Shown: positions 42,560 through 51,570, numbered from the stretch's first letter. The stretch: DNA of 64,000 bases from Epithemia pelagica (GCA_946965045.2 OX337242.1:2807839-2871838); one strand, 5' to 3'. Notes: generated by a model not told the origin, from the sequence alone. Made by a program: numbers and translations.

Positions 42560-43440
42560 TAAGACACTTCTTTTCGATGAAGCACAAGGTCTGATGAAAG
42601 GAACTGACGCTCAAGGAAATGGTTCTCTTGTGTTTCGAGCCATTCGATGGTGGCTACGAAAGAAGCGCAAGGTCAAGGTGGTTGCCGTCTCGGCTGGAAC
42701 GACTGTCAAGCTCTCCAACCTTTTTCCCACCAGATCCCCCTAGTAGGCAAAGTGTTTCAAGAACAGCGACGGTCACCTACGTGAAATATAAAGAAGGTAG
42801 TCACGACAAGAAGATGTTGTATGCACCCTTTTTTCTGAATACACATGCTTGTTTGTGAGGGATGTGGAGCAAGAAACTCGGAGCGACACCGACCCAGCAC
42901 TATCCACAGAGTCCCAATTTCCGGATGCGGTGATCTACGGAAGACCTTTGTTTGCCTACTTCTATATCACAAATACGCTGGATCAGAAAAAGCTGACAGA
43001 ATTTGCAAAGCGTTTGGTGTTGTCATCCGCAGACCATGGAAAAAATTTCTGCATGCAACAGCGTTTTGGGTGAGCAAGTGCAGATGGGATTCGTCAACTC
43101 CTTTGACACATTGACCGACCTCTTGAGCTCTAGAAACTCCTGTTTAGTTAGCAACAGTACCTGTACTTCTGCGGCGCAAGTGACCTTTATACCGGATCCT
43201 CTGTGCGCGACCCTGGCCATACGGTGGATGGACGAAAACTGGCAAGACGGGGAGCTCAAGGGCAACGGGAAGCATTTTTGGACTCAACGGGAAGAGAAGG
43301 CATTCACAACCACCAGATAAGGGGGACGCGGGCGAGATTTTTGCCGCTTTGTACATGCTTATCTGCGGTGATGAGCTTCGAAAAGAGACTGACTCTGGAC
43401 TCTCTTTCTGTTTCGTTGGACGAATAGCTTCGACTCTTGA
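42560..43440 (+). pseudogene. Decayed P-loop NTPase-like gene
   Basis: Several frames in succession carry coherent peptides: LLFDEAQGLM (a Walker B-like DEAQ), FRAIRWWLRKKRKVKVVAVSAGTT, then GRPLFAYFYITNTLDQKKL, QVQMGFVNSFDTLTDLLSS, FIPDPLCATLAIRWMDENW and GDAGEIFAALYMLICGDELRKE. Frames shift at about 42730, 42860 and 43075 and stops intervene, so this is a pseudogene. The Walker A part is missing at the left. Large families of such NTPases, some linked to Crinkler-type proteins, occur in stramenopiles; that link is only a suggestion. Confidence 0.55.
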
Positions 43441-43448
43441 AGTCCTGC

Positions 43449-44521
43449 TCACTCAACGTACATGCGCGAAGACTCGTTCTCTATTGTGGACACGGTCACG
43501 AAAGCAGGCTTCGGCCACAGATCGCTATATTTTTGCTGCAGCTGGTTGGTCTTGCGTAAAGCTCCAAACTCTGAGTAGTATTTTATCGCCTCACGAAGGC
43601 GAAAGGCAGCCTCATCGTCGTCACCGATCTCCAATAAATACTGTCCAAAGCATTCCGAAAACAATGCAGCATCGAATAGTAGGCCTCCTCGAGCTGCAAT
43701 CACAATAGAAACCTGGAAACTCTTGATGGCGGCGAATTTCTTGCCAGCAAGAGTGGCAAATTGAGCATCCATAAAGGCGTCGAGATGAGCAACATTGGGG
43801 TTTCCCTTCTCAATCCAATTCTTCAAGCGGCGATGGATAGCTTGAGCATTTTTTCGATAGGCACGATTCCCAGTTGCCCGAGCCGCGATAGCCGACGAGA
43901 TGCCTTTGCAGATCACTTCGAACATAGCGATAGTGTAGGTCCCGGGATTTGACTTCACCGCCGTGTTGTTGCCATACTTCACGACTAATTTGGAGCATTC
44001 TTCATGCTTGCCGTAAATTGTTCGCACGTATCATTCCCATAGGAGGCAGTGATGGTAGTAAAATGGGTCACATTTCATCCATTCTTCGTTATCTGCGACA
44101 GTACAGTACTCTCCTGATAGAGACAACGGATCAGTCTCGGTCCGCCCGGCCAGATTCATGAACATCTGATAGTTTACCATTGTACTTCGATAGGCTACAA
44201 GGAAATCCAACTCCTTCATCTGCGGCATATAGATCTCGAGGTCAGCAATGCAGAGATCCAGCGAGAAGCTTGTCAAAAATCGGTTGTGATAGAACAGGTG
44301 TATTGCCCAGCAGGCACTCTCAGTGTCTCCAGATGATAATCCTAGCTCATATGCGCGAAGCGATGGTTTGATCTGGTCTCGCATAGGCTGCGTCCATGCC
44401 AGCCCCATTCCATGAGCCACAAACAGTGTCCGCGCCTTTACTAGAGGCGACACTCGAGGCAGTAGTTCTACTGCTGTTCTAGCAAATTCGGATCTGTTAC
44501 CCGAGATTTCGACGCAAACGG
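43449..44521 (-). pseudogene. C-terminal tail of a TPR/ATPase signalling regulator, truncated
   Basis: About 357 codons in one frame with a single TGA at 44031-44033. The end, FRLREAIKYYSEFGALRKTNQLQQKYSDLW, resembles the TPR end of large kinase/ATPase regulators (repeat ending in Y-x-x-x-G-A). The central part is helical (for example GLGLAWTQP and NRFLTSFSLDLCIADLEIYM). Coding sense stops abruptly at about 44521, exactly where the terminal repeat of the integrase transposon begins. The N-terminal kinase/ATPase part is not found beyond the element. I infer truncation by the insertion or by a later deletion. Confidence 0.5.
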
Positions 44522-44738
44522 CAAATCAAAACTTTGCGCTGATTTGTTGAAAATTATTAAAACGTCGTCATGTTTTGATTTGTTGTTCGCCGGCATATCA
44601 AATTAAAACAAAATCCCCATATTTTTTCTATCATTTTTCATCGTTTACGACCACTGATTTTCTTACCTCACAGCACCGTCATACTCGTTGTTCTTTCGCT
44701 TCATCGAATCGTTGACAGCCTCCCTTCATACGTCCATC

Positions 44739-45893
44739 ATGAAGAAGACAAAGACTTCATCCAAGCATAAGAGCAACTCTTCTCGTCGCAACCGACCTCC
44801 AGGAATCATTCATGTGTATCAATCCGCTCAGACTTCTATCCGACATGAGCCATACTGCTTTGATACTGACGACTTCACATTACTTCTCTGTGAAATGTTC
44901 TCCCTGTGTCTACCAGGGGATGATGTTCAACAAGCCTTCATCCAACACAGTTTGCCGTACCTTAAATCTGTTCTTCGTCCTTTCTTAAGGCCAAGTGTCC
45001 CTCATATTCCTATTTTCATCATAGAAATCAAGCGGGGATTTAAAGAACTACAGTTGACACGTTCATCAATATCACATCATGACCTACGAATACAGGAAGC
45101 CATTCCTTTACAGCTGACGCATGAATTGCATGGTGTATTCATGCTAGACTGTACATTGTCCAGGACACACCGTAAACCAAGAATTCCGTACAACCAACCC
45201 TACTACGAAGTGATACACCGTACACGAACCTCCAGGGAATTCTGTTCTACTGAATTTGACCACATTTTTCGCACCGTCATAATTATTTTCCCCTATGCAT
45301 CAGTATTTTGGACAACTGCCTTTACCTCGGACAATTCCAAATTTCTTTGTGAACTACAGTGTGGCATTGGCAAATCTATCACCACTTTGTCACTTACTCC
45401 ATTACCACTTTCCTGGTTACGTCTTGTTTATACAACTGGTGAACCAGCGTTGGGAAGCTTCATCAAGTCTATAAACAAAGTATGGACAATCAATGATGTT
45501 GTTTCCAATGAATTGCCCAAAGTTATTCACAGCATTCAATTTGACGACGGTGATGTTGATACTCCTCTTCTACCACCTGACTGTATCGGTGACAACATTA
45601 TTAACAAAATCCAAGATCGCCGTACATTTTACCATGCTTTATTTGAAAAATCAGGATCCAATAAAATTGGCTGTCGCAGATATGTCACTGGTGCACTGTA
45701 TCGTTCCATCCGTGGTTCCTCGGCCTATGTTTTAAACCCAAGATCTGAAGAAAGACGAATCCACGCATTCCAGACTACTATTTTGGACAGCAACAAACGG
45801 CCAGTTGGACAATCCTACATGGTCGTGTCCTATGTATCATTGTCTGAGAAGCTATATCATGACTTTGCTTCTGTGGCAAACTTATACGTCTGA
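44739..45893 (+). CDS. N-terminal part of the transposon 2OG-dioxygenase-like protein
   Basis: About 385 residues from MKKTKTSSKH, with a Lys/Ser/Arg-rich leader suited to nuclear entry, then a long unrecognised globular region. It ends at TGA (45891-45893) in the same frame as the dioxygenase domain that starts at 45951. In between, an alternative frame carries a well-formed peptide (FKLWELQEKHRRQRTNEW), indicating two compensating shifts in 45885-46040 rather than a true gap. It is therefore probably the N-terminal portion of one protein of about 590 residues. Confidence 0.55.
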   Translation: MKKTKTSSKHKSNSSRRNRPPGIIHVYQSAQTSIRHEPYCFDTDDFTLLLCEMFSLCLPGDDVQQAFIQHSLPYLKSVLRPFLRPSVPHIPIFIIEIKRGFKELQLTRSSISHHDLRIQEAIPLQLTHELHGVFMLDCTLSRTHRKPRIPYNQPYYEVIHRTRTSREFCSTEFDHIFRTVIIIFPYASVFWTTAFTSDNSKFLCELQCGIGKSITTLSLTPLPLSWLRLVYTTGEPALGSFIKSINKVWTINDVVSNELPKVIHSIQFDDGDVDTPLLPPDCIGDNIINKIQDRRTFYHALFEKSGSNKIGCRRYVTGALYRSIRGSSAYVLNPRSEERRIHAFQTTILDSNKRPVGQSYMVVSYVSLSEKLYHDFASVANLYV

Positions 45894-45950
45894 GACAAGA
45901 ATGTTTCAAGCTGTGGGAACTCCAGGAGAAACACAGGAGACAACGGACAA

Positions 45951-46520
45951 ATGAGTGGGTATGGAATCACGTTCAACCGTTATCAGCAACAATTAAAATC
46001 AATACCAATCTCCATGGACAATACATCACTCAACAATAATGTAGGGCAGTTATGCTCCACGGTTGGGACAAGAATTCAACAACTCTATCCGGGAATATTG
46101 CCTTTGTTTACATCTTTGCGTAAACAGGCAGATATTGATGTCCCTCAAGATTTGGGTGGGACAGACGGATTTTGTTCCAACATCGCAGTAAGTGTTGATT
46201 TGGAAAACTCATCCCATGTTGATATCAACGACGCTAGTGTTTGCTTCGTTGTATTTTCCGAAACCATGCCACATACTACAAAGAACTGGTTTTTCATTTT
46301 TCCAGATGTTCTGCTGAAAAGAGATGGCCGTACTTATAATGGACTGGTGATTGATTTATCACATGGCGTGACAATTCCATTCGACGGTCGTGTCATCCGT
46401 CATTACACTTCCAAACATGAGTGTGCCTTTGGTTCCGATGGAACAATTGGTCACACAGTGGGTTGGTTTTTCGGTACCTCATTTCCGGCCTTGACTTCAT
46501 CTTCCAGTACTACCCCGTGA
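45951..46520 (+). CDS. 2-oxoglutarate/Fe(II) dioxygenase-like domain in the integrase transposon
   Basis: The core signature is complete: HVD at residues 89-91 (SSHVDINDAS), a distal His at 138 and a 2OG-binding Arg at 147 in SHGVTIPFDGRVIRH. The H-x8-R spacing and the GxR pattern are those of 2OG-Fe(II) dioxygenases. The strand NWFFIFPDVLL and the block GTDGFCSNIAVSVDLENS lie between or before them as expected. The family is not fixed: TET/JBP, AlkB-like and other DNA-modifying dioxygenases share this core. TET/JBP genes are known passengers of some fungal KDZ transposons, which makes a DNA-base oxidase plausible here. Its 3' end overlaps the CXC gene on the other strand by about 70 bases. 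Confidence 0.6.
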   Translation: MSGYGITFNRYQQQLKSIPISMDNTSLNNNVGQLCSTVGTRIQQLYPGILPLFTSLRKQADIDVPQDLGGTDGFCSNIAVSVDLENSSHVDINDASVCFVVFSETMPHTTKNWFFIFPDVLLKRDGRTYNGLVIDLSHGVTIPFDGRVIRHYTSKHECAFGSDGTIGHTVGWFFGTSFPALTSSSSTTP

Positions 46521-47134
46521 ATATGCCTGTTCATGCAATCACTTTTGTTGCATTTACACAGATGCGTACAGACAATTCCAGCTTTTCGACATCCACAAGT
46601 ATTAGTCTTGCATTGAAGCCCTAGTCGTTTGCAATTGCACTTTGTTTTCCTTCTTTCAAAATTTGTCTTTTGTTTCTTGATAGAATGATGCTTGCTGTAG
46701 GTAACACGATGTGCTTCTCGGACAGAAATGATTTTATACTTGGTTTGATCAAAACTTTTATCCAAAATCTGTTGCCGTAACAAACGCCGTTCTGGTCCGA
46801 GAGGTGATGAGGCATCAAGTAAGTTGTATTTATCATGTGTAAACCAAATGGATGTTTTTGACTGTTTATCTCCAATGATGCCTTCAGGAATTACCAATCG
46901 TACAGAAGGATATGCACCCGTGGTTGCATCAATTATCAGACAGTGGATACCAAGTCTACTGTGGGTTGCTCTGTCCCTTGGATCTGCAAATAACGCCACA
47001 GACTGTCCCTTATGGACTTTGAAACCTGCTCTTCTATTCATTCGTATCATCTTACTCGCTTGATACGATTGATCAAACCTTCTTTGCTTCACATTTTCAT
47101 TGCGTTGGTCAGTTCGCATTTCATTGTCGTCCAT
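46451..47134 (-). CDS. CXC-domain protein of the integrase transposon
   Basis: 227 residues. The C-terminal third is a Cys-rich CXC cluster (KCNCKRLGLQC, CGCRKAGIVC and CKCNKSDC), as found in tesmin/TSO1 proteins and at the end of several integrase-type transposases, where it binds zinc and DNA. The middle (KGQSVALFADPRDRATHSRLG) resembles the small beta domain that follows the catalytic core in KRBA2-like integrases. It is probably the DNA-binding partner or detached C-terminal part of the transposase. It is downstream of, and collinear with, the protease gene. Confidence 0.65.
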   Translation of the reverse strand: MDDNEMRTDQRNENVKQRRFDQSYQASKMIRMNRRAGFKVHKGQSVALFADPRDRATHSRLGIHCLIIDATTGAYPSVRLVIPEGIIGDKQSKTSIWFTHDKYNLLDASSPLGPERRLLRQQILDKSFDQTKYKIISVREAHRVTYSKHHSIKKQKTNFERRKTKCNCKRLGLQCKTNTCGCRKAGIVCTHLCKCNKSDCMNRHIHGVVLEDEVKAGNEVPKNQPTV

Positions 47135-47205
47135 AATACATAAATCACTAGGTTTTTTTCAGACGCGTCACTTATAGATCTAAAAGTATCGTTCTTGTTT
47201 GATAC

Positions 47206-48237
47206 TCACCTATTTGTTCGATTTCTTCGGGAACGCCGAAGCTCTGGTTTTGTTTGTGCTGTGTTGTTTCCAGTGGTGTTTCCTTGATTTGTTGATGTAC
47301 CTTGTGGAACTGTCTTTAGTTCTGATGGTGCTTGTTTTATGGTCTTTGCAGGAGACTTCACCTTAGACGACTTCTCCACAAAATCGTTCGTAGGCAGAGT
47401 CTTATCTTTCTGGACACTCTGTCCAGCACTTAGAAAGTTGCGGATTTGAGTGGTAATGTGAATGTCCATCACATGTTGCTGATCCGCTGTCGGGATAGTC
47501 TTCACAGAATACATATTTGTCCATGTGAATTCAATAAACTTTTTGAATAAGGTGCACGCTGTTGACCTCCAGTTTTTGGACGGCACATTTGCTGGATGCA
47601 ATTGAGATAGGCTTGTCCCGTCGTCCATTTTGCTCTGTCGCGTTTGGAACAAACAGGCAATTACTAGCATTGCGATTGGACCACATGAGTGTGTGTCAAG
47701 TTGAACACCACTAATTGTTTGATCCCGAGATATTGTCCATTGGTCTATGATGCCTTCTGTTTTCTGTTTGGTCCTTTCGTCAATAAGTTCATCAATGTTG
47801 TCCAATCCTTGGACTCCAAATTTCCACAAAACATATTTCACAACATTTTTCCAAACGTCCATTGTACTTGTTACCATTCGGTCATAGACAATTACTCTCT
47901 TCTCTGACAGAAGGATGTGGATGACTGCGTAGTGGTCACCAGTGAAACCCAACAATACTATTTCATCAATGTTTGCATTATCCTTCAGAACAGGTGAGAT
48001 CTCTCCAATAATTTTCGAAATTTCCAAGAAAGTTGCCGTCGACAAGTTATGCATACAGGCATAGAAAATCACTGTGGAACTGTGATTCCAATGGGATGCA
48101 AGTTGTCCAAATGTGTGGACAAGGGAATGTGGTAGCCACTGTCTTGAATTTTCTCCGAAATAATGCTCCAAGCACTCGCCAGATGGGATGTTAAACCGAA
48201 CATCTTTATTCACAAAAAAGATCCGGATAAATCTCAC
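47206..48237 (-). CDS. Ulp1-like (C48) cysteine protease domain of the integrase transposon
   Basis: The catalytic triad pattern is visible: His in GDHYAVIHILL, Asp in VIVYDRM, and Gln with Cys in VQLDTHSCGPIAML, typical of Ulp1/adenain-type proteases. A Lys/Arg/Ser/Thr-rich C-terminal end follows. The true frame continues upstream into the repeat-rich segment; the join is at a run of six A on the plus strand (48214-48219), so this is the C-terminal domain of a polyprotein. Such proteases remove SUMO-like modifiers or process viral and transposon polyproteins; which applies is not visible. Confidence 0.7.
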   Translation of the reverse strand: MRFIRIFFVNKDVRFNIPSGECLEHYFGENSRQWLPHSLVHTFGQLASHWNHSSTVIFYACMHNLSTATFLEISKIIGEISPVLKDNANIDEIVLLGFTGDHYAVIHILLSEKRVIVYDRMVTSTMDVWKNVVKYVLWKFGVQGLDNIDELIDERTKQKTEGIIDQWTISRDQTISGVQLDTHSCGPIAMLVIACLFQTRQSKMDDGTSLSQLHPANVPSKNWRSTACTLFKKFIEFTWTNMYSVKTIPTADQQHVMDIHITTQIRNFLSAGQSVQKDKTLPTNDFVEKSSKVKSPAKTIKQAPSELKTVPQGTSTNQGNTTGNNTAQTKPELRRSRRNRTNR

Positions 48238-49087
48238 ACTTCATGAATACTTGCAATGTCTTGTCAGCGGCTTGTGCATTCCTGAAACCATCGGAATTCA
48301 CGAGAACATTTAGAACTGTTGACAAGAGTGGGTTATTGTCATTCCGTTTGGACGTTACTGGTGTTCCCTTGGGTGCTGCAACAACAATGACAGACTCACT
48401 ACCAGAGTCTTCTTGATCATTGTTTCGTAAAATCTGGTGTTTTGATCTGCTGTCATTCTCTTCTGTCGACGTGTTATGATCTTGTTTTGACAGATCAGGA
48501 TTTTGTTCCAGTATGGTCGTATCATGTTTTGATATGTCGACACCTTGTTTCAAAACATTTTGTTTCCCGTCCGACGCGTCAAAACTTTCATCTGGCTTCT
48601 TGTCGGAACGAAGTTTTGATAAATCAACCTTGTGTTTTGATATGTCAATACCTTGTTTCAAAACATTTTGTTTCCCGTCCGACGCGTCAAAACTTTCATC
48701 TGGCTTCTTGTCGGAACGAAGTTTTGATAAATCAACCTTGTGTTTTGATATGTCGACACCTTGTTTCAAAACATTTTGTTTCCCGTCCGACGCGTCAAAA
48801 CTTGCATCTAGCTTGTTATCGACATTTGATGATTTCTTGGTATCATCTGGCTTGTTGTCGACATTTGATGATTGCTTGGTATCCTGTTTTGAAATCTCTT
48901 GTTGGGCTGCTTTTTGGGTTGCCAATACGGGTTGGCAATACAACAGACCCGCCAGATCTGAGGAACTTACTAGTTCCTGTGTCTTCCGACTCTCGATCTC
49001 CTTTCGGAATATCTGATTGTCCACTGCTTTAAGTTTGCAATCAAGGTCATCGTCAGGTACTTCACTGTCTTGATTCGCCGTAGCCAT
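48206..49087 (-). CDS. Repeat-rich linker of the transposon polyprotein
   Basis: About 290 residues, mostly tandem 36-residue repeats built on DASDGKQNVLKQGVDISKH and KVDLSKLRSDKK, highly charged and probably disordered. It lies between integrase and protease. DLDCKLKAVD near its start repeats DLDSKPKAVD near the end of the integrase frame, a small duplication at the joint. No enzymatic domain. Confidence 0.6.
   Translation of the reverse strand: MATANQDSEVPDDDLDCKLKAVDNQIFRKEIESRKTQELVSSSDLAGLLYCQPVLATQKAAQQEISKQDTKQSSNVDNKPDDTKKSSNVDNKLDASFDASDGKQNVLKQGVDISKHKVDLSKLRSDKKPDESFDASDGKQNVLKQGIDISKHKVDLSKLRSDKKPDESFDASDGKQNVLKQGVDISKHDTTILEQNPDLSKQDHNTSTEENDSRSKHQILRNNDQEDSGSESVIVVAAPKGTPVTSKRNDNNPLLSTVLNVLVNSDGFRNAQAADKTLQVFMKCEIYPDLFCE
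48531..48812. repeat. 108-bp tandem repeat inside the transposon polyprotein
   Basis: GATATGTC units start at 48531, 48639 and 48747, an exact period of 108 bp, with the last unit partial. The period is a multiple of three, so the repeat keeps frame and encodes the 36-residue protein repeat. Confidence 0.9.
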
Positions 49088-50079
49088 ATGTTTTGTTTTC
49101 GGGCCAAATCAACAGCTTTTGGTTTAGAATCTAAGTCGCCCACAGTTTCTTCACCTTCTCTGACCATATCATGTTCATCTGGAACTGATATAGGTCTAAG
49201 ACCTTCAGGTACCAGTGACCAATCGGAATTTTGTATCAGCATGAACTTGTCATCTGCCGCTTCTTTATGTGTTTGTTTATAGTTGTGCATTAGGTATTGC
49301 ACTCTCGGCGATGCAAGGTCTCCAAGGTCTTCAATGTTGGCTTCAGTAATCTCACCACAAATCGCATATTTTTCTGTGAGGGCGCTACTGCGGGTGCGGA
49401 GACACCGTTCAACCGCTGTGGTCCCGGCTATTCTCAATTCTGTTGAAGATAATCCTTTCACAGCTTCTGAATTGGGAGAGTAGAATTTGGTTCCAAAGAC
49501 AGTTTCGTATGACGAAATGGCATTTGCTGTTGTCCGTCGAAAAGCACCGTTCAATGTTCCCATTGCTCTTCCCAGTGCCATTGTCCAGTTGAACTCCGTA
49601 TTCCCACGAGCCCATTCCTCCGAAACAATCGATTGGACAGTATTCCGAATGCCGTTGTTTGCATTCTCCACGGAACCTTGTTCTCGAGGAGTACAAGGAC
49701 GTCCTGTAATTGTGTCAATGTGTGGATTATTTTCCATCACAAGCCTCACTACCTCATTGCCACAGACTTCGTTCCCATTATCAGTTTGATAAATCGTGGG
49801 AAAGCCCATGATTCCATACATAATACCCAAGTGATGGGCTATTATTTTCGTGCTTTTACTCGGAATGGCCGCCAACATGACGAACTGGGTGAAATGATCT
49901 TTGCAGGAGAGGATAAACTTCATTTCAATTCCGTACACATCTTTATCCCCTTCTTTTTCTTCCTGAGTCATTGTTATAAGATCAGCTTGGAAATGGTCTC
50001 TAAAACCGAAAGACCGTATTGGTTTTGAAGCCCCCTTGTGAGGCACCTGTTTTTTTTTCGTAAGACACATTGAGGGCAT
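48970..50079 (-). CDS. DDE integrase core of the transposon
   Basis: A retroviral-type integrase (rve) core: first Asp in FRDHFQADLIT, second Asp in TIYQTDNGNEV, catalytic Glu in TPREQGSVENANNG. The NGxxERxNxx-like helix reads VENANNGIRNTV, as in KRBA2/SCAND3 and Ginger integrases. The frame is entered from the zinc-binding segment through a nine-base T run at 50050-50058 (plus strand), where the reading frame changes by one. It catalyses strand transfer of the element ends. The C-terminal end shifts into the repeat-rich frame near 49087. Confidence 0.8.
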   Translation of the reverse strand: MPSMCLTKKKQVPHKGASKPIRSFGFRDHFQADLITMTQEEKEGDKDVYGIEMKFILSCKDHFTQFVMLAAIPSKSTKIIAHHLGIMYGIMGFPTIYQTDNGNEVCGNEVVRLVMENNPHIDTITGRPCTPREQGSVENANNGIRNTVQSIVSEEWARGNTEFNWTMALGRAMGTLNGAFRRTTANAISSYETVFGTKFYSPNSEAVKGLSSTELRIAGTTAVERCLRTRSSALTEKYAICGEITEANIEDLGDLASPRVQYLMHNYKQTHKEAADDKFMLIQNSDWSLVPEGLRPISVPDEHDMVREGEETVGDLDSKPKAVDLARKQNIWLRRIKTVKYLTMTLIANLKQWTIRYSERRSRVGRHRN

Positions 50080-50501
50080 CCATTGATAAACTGTTTCACC
50101 TGTCTCATAGTAATATTTTGATAATCGTCTTTGATGAAATTATATGTCGTTTCTTCGTTTAGAGCATGACCGGTTCGTCTGTGTCTTTCATGGATGATAT
50201 CGAAAACTTGCTCTGCAGAACAAACACGACGACCTTCATGGAACAAGGCATATTCCACTTCGTTGTTCTCCAAAGGAATTGTCCTAACTTCCCGTTTTTG
50301 ATATTTTGTGTTACGCCCAATTGGATGCAACTTTCTAAAGCCAATGCCCGTTCTCGGATCTGGTGCACTGTCATCTTCTGGTGGAGCAGCGTTAGGGTCT
50401 CCAGATTCCCAATGCCGACGAATGTAAATCTCTTGCTGCAGAAGATACCGAGACATTACTTGGGAATTCCTTGATGTTGATCCTGCAGAGACTGGTTCCA
50501 T
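49974..50501 (-). CDS. H2C2 zinc-binding N-terminal part of the integrase
   Basis: The HHCC zinc finger of integrases is visible: HERHRRTGHA (His pair) and INGCPQCVLRKK (Cys pair). Coding sense extends upstream of the Met (50501) to the TAA at 50616-50618, so the Met is not the real start. Downstream it leaves frame at the T9 run that separates it from the catalytic core. Confidence 0.7.
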   Translation of the reverse strand: MEPVSAGSTSRNSQVMSRYLLQQEIYIRRHWESGDPNAAPPEDDSAPDPRTGIGFRKLHPIGRNTKYQKREVRTIPLENNEVEYALFHEGRRVCSAEQVFDIIHERHRRTGHALNEETTYNFIKDDYQNITMRQVKQFINGCPQCVLRKKNRCLTRGLQNQYGLSVLETISKLIL

Positions 50502-50615
50502 CGAGGAAGGGTCCGTAAAAGAGTTGCCAAAGACAGCAAGGTTGAAACGAAGTCTATGTTCTTCGTTGAGATTACCATCAAAATTGTCAGGTACTACTTC
50601 CGTAGCAGGACCAGG

Positions 50616-51065
50616 TTAGGGGGTGGGGGAATCTTTGGCCGTCTCTTCGGTTTGGTCTTTTGCAGATACATTCCTTTCAGGAGATGATGACTGCCGTGAA
50701 TGATGTTTGGAAATACCTTTTTTTGGAGGACTCTTTTTCTGTCTCCCTCTTTTCTTTTTTGTGCCATCAGTAGTCACAGTGGCAGCCTTATTTGAAGCAG
50801 TAGGGGAACGTTGCTTGGACGTAGAAGAATGTTGTTTTGATGCAACATTTGTCAGAGAGGAGTCGGATGAAAAGTCGGATTTCTCCTCCTCATAAGTGCT
50901 GCCTTCTTCCTCAATGTCAGATAGGCTAGTTTCCTTGGTCTTCTTCTGTCGCTTAAGTTTGTTGAGCAAGGGTCGAAGCAATTTCATGTCTTCTTTGGTA
51001 ATTACCACCTCCTCCAAGTCATGGTCTTCGGTCTCTTTTCTTTTCTTGTTCTGTCGGCCAGACAT
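50616..51065 (-). CDS. Basic N-terminal segment of the transposon polyprotein
   Basis: About 150 residues from MSGRQNKKRK, with an AT-hook-like basic patch (KKKRGRQKK), Ser-rich acidic stretches and no folded domain. It ends at a TAA (50616) in the same frame as the zinc-binding segment, so it was probably continuous with it. The frame also opens upstream to 51152, but the Met at 51065 is preferred for its basic nuclear-type start. 51153-51570 contains the presumed promoter and the right terminal repeat. Confidence 0.55.
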   Translation of the reverse strand: MSGRQNKKRKETEDHDLEEVVITKEDMKLLRPLLNKLKRQKKTKETSLSDIEEEGSTYEEEKSDFSSDSSLTNVASKQHSSTSKQRSPTASNKAATVTTDGTKKKRGRQKKSPPKKGISKHHSRQSSSPERNVSAKDQTEETAKDSPTP

Positions 51066-51570
51066 GATACAACTTACAAGGTACCACTTCTTGGAGAGCT
51101 CTTGAGGAACGGAATTTGTTGGTTGAGCTACTACAGTTTCTGCTCCAACCACAAGTCAGCCAAGCTACCACAATGTCTTTTGCGCCGAACGAATTCCGTA
51201 TCAACTTGGAAGAATATGAAACAAACAGTGGTACCAATGAAAGTGTCTCAGTGTCAAACACGACAGTTGAAAGAGGAGAAAGAGAGAGTTGAACAGCCAA
51301 TGTGCAAAAGAGGTGTGCAACACCAACAGACAGAGGACCAGTGTCACGCCAAAACGACGCCCCAATTTGAAATACTTGGGGCATAAATGTATGGAATGTC
51401 ACAAATGCGTTGATTTGTTTGTATCGGAAACAAATCGAAACAAAAATTCGAACATGTTATAAGTGAGGATGAAAAAATATTAATCTGTTGGATTTTTGTG
51501 CCGATTTGATGGGTCCATATTAGGATATTTCAGAAAATAGCTTCAACAAATCAAAAAAATACAAATCTCT

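Larger units (their letters stand above)
44522..51570 (-). mobile_element. Integrase/Ulp1 DNA transposon (Ginger-like), about 7 kb
   Basis: Encodes a retroviral-type DDE integrase and an Ulp1-like protease in one minus-strand line, a CXC-domain protein, and a plus-strand 2OG dioxygenase-like protein, with no reverse transcriptase anywhere. That set is reminiscent of Ginger-type DNA transposons and KRBA2-like integrases. Long degenerate inverted ends are visible: TTTTGATTTGTTG with ATCAAATT...ACAAAATCC...ATATTTTTTC near 44570-44640, against the same motifs in reverse complement at about 51460-51550. The left border also coincides with the break in the TPR gene. Exact ends and target duplication are unresolved. 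Confidence 0.7.

Noticed and set aside
48531-48812. Regular repeats suggesting a CRISPR-like array
   Set aside because: The 108-bp units are contiguous without spacers, keep reading frame and sit in a eukaryotic transposon.
44522-51570. Interpretation as an LTR retrotransposon because of the retroviral-type integrase
   Set aside because: No reverse transcriptase, RNase H or direct long terminal repeats; the ends look inverted.
44522-51570. Interpretation as a Polinton/Maverick or virus because of integrase plus cysteine protease
   Set aside because: No protein-primed DNA polymerase, packaging ATPase or capsid gene, and only 7 kb long.
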